DNA of 64,000 nt. It comes from Knufia peltigerae (taxonomy: Eukaryota > Ascomycota > Eurotiomycetes > Chaetothyriales > Trichomeriaceae). Numbering within the stretch: position 1 is the stretch's first letter; each line of letters starts with the position of its first letter. A model generated the notes under the pieces. That model was not told the origin of the DNA, did no database searches, and saw only the letters and a list, made by a program, of their open reading frames with translations. The translations under genes were made by a program, and so were the position numbers. Below are positions 24,628 through 34,628 of this stretch, in pieces. The DNA is taken from the NCBI GenBank assembly GCA_030247855.1, contig JAPDRN010000168.1, positions 1 to 64,000 on the forward strand, given 5' to 3'.

Positions 24628-25420
24628 AGTGTAGGAAGACGATCCGAAGCCTCTCAATTCTATCTCCTTACCAATTTACATGAGGCCATCTAGAACAATG
24701 AACACCTTTACAACCATGATGACGAAAGATCATCAAGAGGTACGCTTCGACAGAGCTTAAGTTATGCACAGTTTCGGATGCATTGAGCCCAAACTGTCGG
24801 GGTCTGGGCAGCGCTGGCAGTGGGGCATTGGGGCCTAGATCTCTCTCTTGCCATTAGATACTAGGAGCATCCTACGAAAGTGAAAGTACGGTGGGTATAG
24901 TCCCGTAGGAATCAGTGTAGAACCCCACCACGTATATGGCACCGTGGCAGCCGTAGATACATCGTGGCAGCGTTGGCTCACAGCTCTAAGCGAGGTAGGT
25001 TCCTTCACCTACGACTCAGTCAGACCTTTCCTAATGGGTCAGGAGCTGGAACAAGCTCAGATCCACTGAGCCCTATTCGTCTGGAGCTAGCAGCCAGCTG
25101 CAGGTTCGAAATGCGGTGTTGGCGCGATTGACTTTGGTCCGGCCAGCGGAGTGTGTCAGAACACGCGGGGACCTAAGCTGGAAGGAATGTGCGTGCTGCA
25201 CCCTGTCGGGTTCGGATTACCCGGGGAATGGCTGGGGAATCAGATGCGCAGCCGTCTCCAATGACGGTGCTCAACATGTTTCAAAATTTCTCTGGTCTTT
25301 TGGTGAACAGTGTTTGTAACATATATCACAGATTAGCTGAAAGTATCACTGCTTCGAGGATCTCTACTTCTGCAAGGTATTAATACAATATTTCACCACC
25401 TCGGATTAACGTTGTGTTAA
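24628..25420. other. Intergenic region
   Basis: About 0.8 kb upstream of the cyclase-family gene. No coding signal, RNA gene or clear repeat is seen. Confidence 0.4.
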
Positions 25421-26809
25421 ATGTCCTGTTCCCTTGCCGATCCCAACATGTTCACGTTCGACCCCAAGTCCAGCAGTCTGCCCAAGCGGTCTGAGCTGCC
25501 TGCAATACCAGGTGCGCCCGAAGGAGCAGCTTGGTTCTGGGGCAATGACGATGATGTATGCGATTCGTCAGCCAGCATGACAACTATGTTACTAACAATT
25601 GAAATAGGTCGGTCGCGTCAATATGCTGACTCCTGAACGTACCGCTGCGGCGGCCAAGCTGATTGAGACGGGTGAAGTTGTCAGCATGAAGTACGTGAAC
25701 TCTATAGATGAAACTGCATGCAGCACAACGATTGATCTGTCGCATAACTAACACTTCCACGACAGCTGGCCCATCAATCTCCCAGATCCGCCGGTGCTTG
25801 GGCGAGAGCCGTTCAAACATACGCTCAAATCGGTCCTTGGATTTGGAAATGATGATATCTTTGAGATGAATTCTCAATGTAGTTCACAGGTAAACACACT
25901 GAAGTCAATTTCCAGTTAGATATGAGCTCACTAAAAGGGTAGTGGGACGGTTTGCGACATGTAAGACATTGTCTCCGGCGACCTGAAATCGATTAGGGTG
26001 GTAGATTAACCATGGCAGATCAGTATAAATCATAATGGTGTACGAACGTACTACAACAACGTGAGGCCTGGTTTCAATGCAAGAGGGAACTCAGCTGACT
26101 ATCTTATGTCAGGTCACGCAGCATGACGTCGAAACCAGCAATCGGCTTGGCCTTCAGGCTTGGGCAGACACAGGTATAGGTAGGGTTGACGATACTGCCC
26201 ATTCAGTGGCGCTAGTAGCTGATGCAGAGTAGTTGGTCGAGGTGTACTCATCGACATCTGGGATTTCAAGAACGGATCGTATGACCCACACGGCCACCAC
26301 AATATCTCTGTGCAAGATATTATGGACTGTGCGAAGGCACAAAATGTGGAGTTCAAGTACGGGGACATTCTGATTATCCGCTCCGGCTATATACACAAGT
26401 ATAATGCATTGGATTTTGATCAACGAAAGAGCCTGTCAGAAACAGGCCCATGGGAGTTCGGCAATCCTGGCATTGAGCAGACCGACGAAATGCTGGACTT
26501 TCTCCACGACAATTATTTCAGCATCCTGGCAGGCGATAGCCCTGGCTTTGAGGCGATGCCACAGCCCGCGGGCAAAATTTTCCATCAGATATTGATTCCT
26601 TTGTGGGGCCTGAGTATTGGGGAACTCTTCGATCTGGAGAAACTCTCTCAAACTTGCAAAAAGTACGGACGCTACGAATTCTTCTTCTCTAGCTCTCCCC
26701 CAAATATCCCAGGTGAGAACTATATTGTTCGTGTTGTGTTTGTATGACTTGTTAAATTTGTTGATCAGGTGCTGCTGGATGCTATCCTAATGCTCTGGCA
26801 ATCTTCTAG
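25421..26809 (+). CDS. PF04199 cyclase/metal-dependent hydrolase family protein
   Basis: Member of the kynurenine-formamidase-like 'putative cyclase' family, metal-dependent hydrolases acting on amides, lactones or ring-cleavage products. Exons: 25421-25555, 25608-25690, 25766-25889, 25943-25960, 26019-26060, 26113-26173, 26233-26712, 26769-26809; 984 bases, 327 residues, with all phases closing. Landmarks: GRVNMLTPERT, NWPINLPDPP, SSQWDGLRH, NRLGLQAW, GRGVLIDIWDF, GDILIIRSGY, and the end PNALAIF. SSQWDGLRH takes the place of the usual HxGTHxDxxxH metal motif, with Gln for the middle His, as I recall from fungal members. Exons 4 and 5 are only 18 and 42 bases, so RNA evidence is needed there. 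Inferred role: hydrolysis of a ring-opened or lactone intermediate next to the extradiol-like protein. Confidence 0.8.
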
Positions 26810-27299
26810 GTCTTTTGACCGCGAAATCTGAACTATGCGGAGGGAGTGAGGAAATTGGACGCCTTTTCTACCATTGAGGCTTTCTCGCTGCATGGTTACA
26901 AGACCACCACATAGCTCTATGTTGTTAACACCAGGAATCCCAGCCACTTCGGACAATTCATACCCCGTATTCCCCGAAAATCCCGACACAAGACATCATT
27001 TGAACTTGAGCATTCTGTGCAAGTAGTATGGTTTTAGAAATGCACAAACATGAACATATCGATAATTTTGTGCCCACACTTTCGAAGGAGAGTGGCATGA
27101 GGTATTCCAAATACATTCTGGTCGCAAACATGAAGATCTTCCTCGCGTGTTGGCTTCGAGTCTGGCCAACACACACTCCTCTCACCTTTGTCATGACTCG
27201 TCGCAACATATTCCTAGCATTTTTCGGAGTTGATAGACATGTTTGCCTCTAGCCTCCCTTTGCTGACTCTTGTAACCTTTGAGATTTATCAGACCAGGT
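26810..27299. other. Convergent intergenic region
   Basis: The 3' ends of the cyclase-family gene and the FAD monooxygenase gene face each other. Small frames on both strands here look like chance. Confidence 0.4.
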
Positions 27300-29447
27300 T
27301 TACTGTTGAAATTCCCCAATCTTCTCCATCTGAAACTCGGCCCGCTGTGTTGAGTTGTCAACTGTGGAGGTGAATGCTTCTGGCACCACATGTGAATCTC
27401 CATTTTTCATTTCCGCCTGGTAGCTAGTGCTCTTGCCGGAGATTGTCCGAATGATTTGAATGGCCGCCTCAGCGTCCTGGAGCTTATCTGCTCGCCATGA
27501 AACGTGACCATCGACACGGACGAGGACCAAGCGCTTCTCCCAGATCCGGTGTGCGTGGTCTTCGTTCTTCAAGACTACGTGCTTCATGGGTACCCACAGC
27601 TTCTCTGATGCTTCAATAAGGTAACCAGCCCCAACATCGGTTCCGTCTGAGAATTCAAAAAGTGTGAAATACTTTCCGTAAAGATCGAATATGGGGGTCC
27701 CATCGCGAAGAAAAACATGTGGTGCTCGAATCCCGGACCATGTACTCGCAACCAGTTCCCTGGGGCTCCACGGCGGCTCTTGGGCCAAATCGGGAACGAT
27801 GACGCACGATTTGTATCTGTAGCCCATTTCAATACCGAGATCTCGGTTCTCCCCGTCGTTGAGTTGGTAGTGGTCGGAAACGAGCTGTCGTGCCCTTGTG
27901 CCCTCCTCGGACTTCTCATCCAACTTTTCTGGTCTTCCCTGCGTGATTTCTGCAACCGAATTGTGGACTCTCATATGGACCCCCGAGCGTTCGATGCTTG
28001 AAAGGGCTACAGGGCGACGCTCTTCTTCGTATGACCTGAGCAGGTCCGGATGGGCGTAGCCGTTAACGACCGTTGCAAGCTTCCAGCCGAGCTCGTAAGC
28101 ATCCGATATTCCCATGTTCATACCATAGCCTCCAGTAGGAATGTTTTGGTGAGCCGCATCCCCGGCCTGCAGAGTGGATTAGAGTCTATTGTAGCGACTT
28201 GGGACTATCGCCGTATGAAGTTCGAAAGATCAATAGCATATACGGAGTGACTTACAAGATATACCTTCCTGTTCATGCTTGAGTACTGGCGTGCAATGGC
28301 AATATTTGGCCGGAATATCGACCGCACCAAGATCTCATCTATCTTGATTTCATACCGTCCGTGAAGAGCGCCCAAAGCAGTGTATACGCACTCGTACGAA
28401 TCAATTGTATCAGGGTCTTTTTCAAGCGGAAGAAATTGGTGGACCGTCCATATGTCTACCTCATTCTGGGCAATAATGGCGGCACCCAAGCCGGTCTGGC
28501 CAATGAAAAAGATGTGCCAAAATTGGCCTTGTTTGTGAAGACGGGTCAAGTCTCTTGATCTAAAATGCACCAGGAGTGCATAACGCGGTCTGCCAGTGGT
28601 GTGGTTAGGACATTTTATGTGTGAAAAAGGCTCAAAGTGACGTACATTGGCCCACCATCCAAAGGGATGTCCAGGCCTCGTCGTACCCTGCTCGAAGCAC
28701 CGTCACACCCAACGACGTAACGGGCGTTGATCGTCTTCTTCTCTCCCGTGACGATGTCTGTTGTTGCTGCTTTCACCCCACCATCACATTCCTGAAGGGA
28801 TTCAAATTTTTGGTTGTAGCGCACTTCGACGTTGGGGTTCTGATCGCAGAGACCTCGTAGCCACTTCTCAAAGTAAACCTGTGACAACCTTTGATATGGC
28901 TCTAGGGGCATTGTGCCATCATTTTTTTGTGCGATGCGGACTCGTTTTTCGTCTACACTTGGATGGTCCCATTTTGTAACACACTGATCCATGTGCAAGC
29001 CGGTCGAAATAAGGACGGGACACTTTATGTGGGAAGCAACGCCTGAGAAACGATTAATACATCGTGAATCATGATATCGAGTGTGCAGTATTAAAACTCA
29101 CCTTGACTTCGAAGATCTTGAGCAAGTCCCAACCTTCGAAACAGCTCCATGGATCGAGAGTTGGTCAAATCCATTTTAGGCCATCTAGCGAGGATATTGT
29201 CAGTAATTGCAAGATTTGAGGCGAGTTGGAACACAGCTGACCGGGTCGTCGTCCCATTTCTCTCAAGCACAACTGACTTGACATCATATTCAGCTAGAAC
29301 CCGAGCGAGACACAAGCCCACCGGTCCAGCCCCAATGATAAGGACAGTGGAACGGCTTAGAACTTCTGCAGGCTGCGAAGACACGCTCTCCCCTGCCACA
29401 GATTGTACTCGCGCCATCATGCTTTCGATTCGCGACAGTTGGAACAA
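27300..29447 (-). CDS. FAD-dependent aromatic hydroxylase, phenol-hydroxylase type
   Basis: Group A flavoprotein monooxygenase that inserts one oxygen into an aromatic ring, using NAD(P)H. Exons: 29447-29242, 29184-29102, 29042-28646, 28589-28256, 28166-27300; 1887 bases, 628 residues. Order: GAGPVGLCLAR (FAD), the conserved WPKMDLTNSRSME formed across intron 1, VVGCDGASSRVR (DG motif), AGDAAHQNIPTGGYGMN (GD motif) across intron 4, and a C-terminal thioredoxin-like domain (RAPHVFL, DLYGKYFTLFEF) as in phenol 2-monooxygenase and MhpA-type enzymes. The ATG at 29420 (MMARVQ) is an alternative start. Divergent from the BVMO gene. It could prepare a catechol or hydroquinone for the ring-cleaving enzymes nearby. 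Confidence 0.9.
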
Positions 29448-30252
29448 AGCTGTAATTACAGCCTTCTTCGCGGGGTTGTTCTTCAGAAGATGTGATTAAG
29501 CAGAAAGAAAACCTTGAAGTCTAATTGAGGGCGGAGTTTTGTCAATTGATCTCACATAGATAACAAGATTTTATCGAAATGAGAGTGGGAGTAATAGACC
29601 TCTGAACTTCTTGACAGTAGCCAGGGTACTTCTAGCGAGATGAAGCATTGAGCTTTCGGCCATAGGGCCGTTACCTGTTCGGGATCGGATACTGATCTCC
29701 TCGGCAGGAAAAGAGCTAGGGCTCTAAACACCAGATAGCGGGCTCCCTGGAAATTACACGATGGATCTCTTTTTTGTCGGTCTGGATTTGCACCATGCGC
29801 TTAGCACTTGCTGGAGGTGAACCTACTTACGGGCATTTGTCATTGAGCATCGATCTCTCGTGACCTATAGACTGACAACTTTAAGCTCAGGGGGTGTAAA
29901 TCTATTGAGAATAACTCATGGAACAGCACCGGAGTGGCACAAGGAGGCGACTGACATTATGAGTGGGCCCACCGAGCTCATCCGTGGCTCTTTACATTGA
30001 ATCCGATTCGCAGTTCTATCCGGGCTCACACCAGGCTGATTCCCGAAGCTTGCCTATTATAACCGGTCCAACGGCGGCTAGAATGTTGACGAAGAAGGGA
30101 CTGGGAAATTAAGATTTATTCCACATTACGATAGTCGTTCATGTACGTGAGTAGGTCTGAATATATCTTCCCAAGCCTGTAACACGACCAGTGTGGAAGA
30201 TAGCCATCTCTCGGGCTTCCAAGAAAGTAGCTTACAATACTCGTTCATCATA
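29448..30252. promoter_or_regulatory. Divergent promoter, FAD hydroxylase / BVMO
   Basis: About 0.8 kb between two divergent monooxygenase genes. CGG-containing sites include CCGGTCCAACGG near 30064-30075, about 180 bases upstream of the BVMO start. Co-regulation of the two genes is inferred. Confidence 0.35.
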
Positions 30253-32202
30253 ATGACCGAGCCAACGGGTCTATTAGTGGACACCCCTCAAAATCCGATC
30301 AAAAGCCTCAAGACTTATGCTGAAGAAGCCAACCTGAAACTGGACTTTGATCCAGACGCAATAGTCAAGAAGTATGATGAGGAAAGGGAGCGGAGGCTCC
30401 GACCAGACAACATTTCTCAATACAACACCACACGGAGCTCGGACTATTTCAAAAGTTTTCTCACCGACCTGTATGCTCGCCCAGATTTCAACCGCAACCC
30501 CGTCAAGGCCAAGTATGAAGTTGTCGTCATTGGCGCCGGCTACACTGGTATTGGGCTGGTGGCTTCTCTACGTGAGAAAGGTATAACGGATGTTTGCGTA
30601 ATTGAAAAGGGCGACGGAGTCGGTGGCACATGGTCAGTGAACAACCTCCCTTCTGCCCATGAAAACATCTGACTTTCACACTTCAGGTACTGGAACCGGT
30701 ACCCAGGCGTGCAATGCGACATTGAATCGTACATCTATATGCCTATGCTAGAGTCTGTCAACTATTTCCCGAGCTTGAAATATGCATATGGCTACGAAAT
30801 TCGAGCCCATGCTGAAGCCCTTGCGAAGAAGTACGACGTGTATTCCAAGACTCTGTTCCAAACAGAAGCCGTCAAATTAAGTTGGAATGATGAGTGCGGC
30901 CTCTGGAGAGTGGAAACCAGTCGAGACGACGATATTCAGGCGAAGTGGATTATCCCTGCTCCAGGACCCTTCCAGCTACCCAAGTTCCCTGGCATTCCCG
31001 GCATCGAGAGTTTTAAGGGGAAGACCTTCCACAGCTGCCGATGGGATTGGAAGTATTCTGGTGGTACCCCAGAGCAGCCAGATCTTACAGGCCTCGCCGA
31101 CAAACGCGTCGGCATTATTGGCACGGGTGCCACAGGTGTCCAGCTTGTCCCACGCCTGGCGGAATGGGCCAAAGAATTGTACGTGTTCCAACGTACGCCC
31201 AGTTCAATCGATTACCGCAATAATCGGTCCACAGACGAGGAATGGGCGAGATCTCTGAAACCTGGGTGGCAAGAGGCAAGACAGGTAAATTTCACCACTC
31301 TCGTCAACGGCGGACACGCTGAAGAAGACCTGGTGAACGACGGCTGGACAGACGTCCTACGCAACCTGCCTGGATTCCTTGGAGGAGGCGAGAGCATCGA
31401 AGACCCCGGGGCGATGAAGGCGAAAATGCAACTGGCCGATCTGCAAAAGATGCAATCTATACGGAGTAGAGTCGATGCCTCAGTCAAAGACCCAAAGACC
31501 CGAGAAGCACTTAAGCCATGGTACAACCAGTTCTGCAAGCGCCCGTGCTTCCACGACGAATACTTGCAAGCTTTCAACAAAGCGAATGTCCATCTGATCG
31601 ACACTGAAGGGAAAGGAGTCGAGCAGGTGTACGACAAAGGCCTCGTTGCGAACGGCACTAAGTACGAACTCGACTGCGTCATCTACGCCACGGGTTTTGA
31701 GTGGGCTACCGACTTCAGCGCCCGTGCGGGAGCGCAGATCTACGGTCGAGGAGGTGTAAGCCTTTCGGAGAAGTTCAAGGATGGCGTCACGACGTTTCAC
31801 GGCTGGGGAGTGAACGGATTTCCAAATATGGGTCTGGTTTCCATTCACCAGTCCGGCTCGTCGCCCAATTGGACTCATAATTCATTCGAAATGAATAAGC
31901 ACATTGTCCACATCATAACCGAAGCTCGGGTCAGTAGCATAAAAGAGCTAGAGCCGACTCAAGAAGCAGCAGATGCATGGGTCGAGGAGTGCATCAAGGC
32001 TGGGGGAGCTCGTATTGAGTTTCTACGTTCATGTACTCCCGGATACTATGGCGACGAAGGCAAGATTGACAATAAGCTAACGAAATCGCAGCCTTTCTTA
32101 GCTGGCGGCTCGACTTTCTTTAGGATCCTCGACAATTGGCGCAAGGAGGGGAAGCTGAAAGGCCTTGATATCAAGTATGGACAGTCTTCGGCTACTCCAT
32201 AG
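30253..32202 (+). CDS. Baeyer-Villiger monooxygenase, polycyclic/macrocyclic ketone type
   Basis: FAD- and NADPH-dependent enzyme that inserts oxygen next to a ketone, giving an ester or lactone. Exons 30253-30632 and 30687-32202; 631 residues. Two Rossmann motifs (GAGYTGIG near residue 95, GTGATGVQ near 275) flank the BVMO fingerprint FKGKTFHSCRWDW (FxGxxxHxxxW, about residue 235). GGTWYWNRYPGVQCD is completed by splicing. The N-terminal extension with LDFDPDAIVKKYDEERERR LRP-like sequence is typical of the long subgroup with cyclopentadecanone monooxygenase and fungal polycyclic ketone monooxygenase, which accept large ketones including steroids; that subgroup placement is from memory of the families. 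The upstream ATG at 30193 would add 20 residues. It runs in the same direction as the KstD-like gene that follows. Confidence 0.9.
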
Positions 32203-32942
32203 GCGATAGCTTGTCATTTCGTAATGAATAAGTCATATTTTCGACTAGAAAAGAAGTTCGAATTACTCAAACACTGTCCTTAACTCTCCTGCAAAGGCCA
32301 CTGCGTCAACCGCGGCCATGGGATAGTCCCAAAACCAATCAACGTGATTCTCTGCTTCTCTGCTTGTGCCGCATGCAGCGGTAAGCAATCTTCCGTCCTA
32401 AGTGCTGAGTTGCCGTCAAATCCGGTGTCCGCCCCAGGATGGTTAGTTTTGGTGCCATCAAGTAAGACGTTCGCTGACGCGATTCGACAACGTCAAAGAT
32501 CTGACAGCTCTACAGACGACCCTCTGCGAGGCTCGTGGATCACTTTAGGCTCAGAATTCCAACTTGAGCGTACGACTCCTTCCGTTTGATTCGGGACAAG
32601 CGTATAGATCCATCCCTGATTTGCACGTGCCACATAATTACCGCAATAACTACATGCAAGTGCGGAGCAGTCTAGAATACAACGCGGTTTCCTGCTTGTA
32701 AGACACGAAGCAGAAGGCACTCGAGTACATATTGATAATTTTTCGTGGTCTCACGTTAACACTTCTTTTATGATGATGCCTAGAATGGCATCTATGCGCC
32801 AATTGACTACGACTTTTGGGATCAACTGTTCAACGATCCACAGGAAGGCTGGAAGTACTACAGGTCACAATACACACAGGCGGAAGCTGGCCACTGTGGT
32901 GGACAGCAAGGCAAGTAGCAGACGATCGCTTGATATGCTGAC
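32203..32942. other. Intergenic region between BVMO and KstD-like B
   Basis: About 0.74 kb. Short frames on both strands lack family resemblance. One frame at about 32775-32905 (with YDFWDQLF) reads like protein but I cannot assign it. A hidden first exon of the next gene was looked for and not found. Confidence 0.35.
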
Positions 32943-34628
32943 TTGCTGATGGTTGCTTGTAAGAGTTCGCACTTTGACACAACATATGATGTGGTAGTAG
33001 TCGGCTCTGGTGGTGCCGCGTTAGTGGCTGCTGTCACGGCGGCCAAGAAACATGGGCTTAGTGTTCTGGTGACTGAGAAATCAAGGTGGTTTGGAGGCAC
33101 TACGGCCTTCTCTGGAGGCGGCGCATGGATTCCTGCGAATCATCTTCAACCGAGTCTAGGGTTTTCAGACAGCAAAGAGAAGGCCGAAAAATACATCCGT
33201 GGGATGATGGGAGAGCTTTATGATGAACGAACAGTCGCGAGCTTCCTAGAAAATGCCCCGAAAATGGCCAAGTGGCTTGAAGACGAAACAGCGCTTGGAT
33301 GGACGGGAGTGCCTATGGTTGATTTCTACAGTTCCGCCGAGGGAGCAGTTCCGGGACGAATGCTTCTGCCCAAGTCTTTCGATGGTCGTAAGCTTGGTCG
33401 GACGGTTCAGGACATACGATACACATTGCAAGGTTGGAAAGCCTTCGACTCGATGCAAGTCTCTGCGGAAGAGATTCCAATGATGACACATCCTTTCGCA
33501 AGCCTTGGAAGTTTCATCCATGTCGTGAGCAAGCTGCTACGGTACTGGAGAGACAGAATACGCCATGGGAAAGGGACTTTCCTCGCCAATGGTAATGCAA
33601 TGATCGGCAGTTTGATATATACGCTACAACAAGTGAAAGGCGAGCTATGGAACAACTCACCCGCCACCAAAATCATCATGGACGGCGGCCGAGCTACAGG
33701 AATCGTCATCGACCGCAAGGCCCAAGGCTCCGTCCGTGTGCGCGCGAGTAAGGGCATCGTCCTGGCCAGTGGAGGCTTCGGACGGGCAGGACAGGCGCAC
33801 TTATATGGCCCGCGTGAATACTGCATGTCCCCCGCAAGCAATTTGGGAGACGGCATACGCATTGCCACCGACGTCGGCGGCACCTTGTCAAAGCCAATTG
33901 CTGACAGCGCGCTTTATGTACCGATTTCAACGTACCGTCCCAAAACGGGACCGGTTCGACTATTTCCTCACTTTGGTCAGGATCGCAGCAAGCCCGGCTC
34001 GATTATAGTGGATGTCCATGGAAAACGATTCATTAACGAGAGTGAAGGATACCACCAATTTGGGCAAGAAATGCGTGCATTAAGTATGGACCACTGTTAT
34101 TGCATCGTCGACAGGCGTTTCTTGCGAAAGTACGGCCTCGGGTTTCAATTACCTGCTCCCTACCTCCTTAGCAGGACACTCTCGCAACGATATTGGGTGT
34201 CGGCTCCGACAATCCCTGAGCTGGCGAAAAAGCTTCACCTTCCTGTCGACAACTTAACGGCAACGGTGCGGAGGTTCAACAAATATGCTATTAAAGGGGA
34301 AGATCCCGACTTCCACCGGGGTGAACGGTTATGGGACAATATGTTTGGAGATCTCGAGAACAAGCCGAACCCGAACCTACGACCCTGTGATCAGGCGCCC
34401 TTTTATGCTGTGAAGTTATATCCAGGCAATGCGAGCACGCTTCACGGTTTGGAGACCAATGAATATGCTCAAGTTCTCGACAAGGCTGGAAGCCCCGTGC
34501 CAGGTCTCTATGCCTCCGGCAATGACAATAATTCCATCTGGCGCGGTACCTATCCCGGGGGCGGTTCTTCTATAGGCCCTGGAACTGTGTTTGGATATGT
34601 AGCCGCAAATCAGATCGCGTCACAATGA
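32943..34628 (+). CDS. KstD-like FAD dehydrogenase, paralogue B
   Basis: FAD_binding_2 flavoprotein like 3-oxosteroid 1-dehydrogenase; 561 residues in one exon. Landmarks: DVVVVGSGGAALVAA, GGTTAFSGGGAWIPANH (canonical KstD form), SFDGRKLGR, VLASGGFGRAG, GLYASGNDNNS and GTYPGGGSS. The YPGGG keeps the tyrosine and glycine that in KstD activate the ring ketone, and this copy is closer to the canonical family than paralogue A. Starts at 32943 and 32949 are both possible. Paralogue A has a short first exon joined just before the equivalent of SSHFDTTYDV, so an undetected upstream exon cannot be excluded. Expected activity: dehydrogenation of a cyclic ketone, the step that aromatises or destabilises the ring. 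Confidence 0.88.
   Translation: MLMVACKSSHFDTTYDVVVVGSGGAALVAAVTAAKKHGLSVLVTEKSRWFGGTTAFSGGGAWIPANHLQPSLGFSDSKEKAEKYIRGMMGELYDERTVASFLENAPKMAKWLEDETALGWTGVPMVDFYSSAEGAVPGRMLLPKSFDGRKLGRTVQDIRYTLQGWKAFDSMQVSAEEIPMMTHPFASLGSFIHVVSKLLRYWRDRIRHGKGTFLANGNAMIGSLIYTLQQVKGELWNNSPATKIIMDGGRATGIVIDRKAQGSVRVRASKGIVLASGGFGRAGQAHLYGPREYCMSPASNLGDGIRIATDVGGTLSKPIADSALYVPISTYRPKTGPVRLFPHFGQDRSKPGSIIVDVHGKRFINESEGYHQFGQEMRALSMDHCYCIVDRRFLRKYGLGFQLPAPYLLSRTLSQRYWVSAPTIPELAKKLHLPVDNLTATVRRFNKYAIKGEDPDFHRGERLWDNMFGDLENKPNPNLRPCDQAPFYAVKLYPGNASTLHGLETNEYAQVLDKAGSPVPGLYASGNDNNSIWRGTYPGGGSSIGPGTVFGYVAANQIASQ

Noticed and set aside
32344..32905. Possible extra gene or first exon between BVMO and KstD-like B
   Set aside because: No frame joins the KstD-like exon in phase from an upstream ATG; the short protein-like piece could not be assigned.
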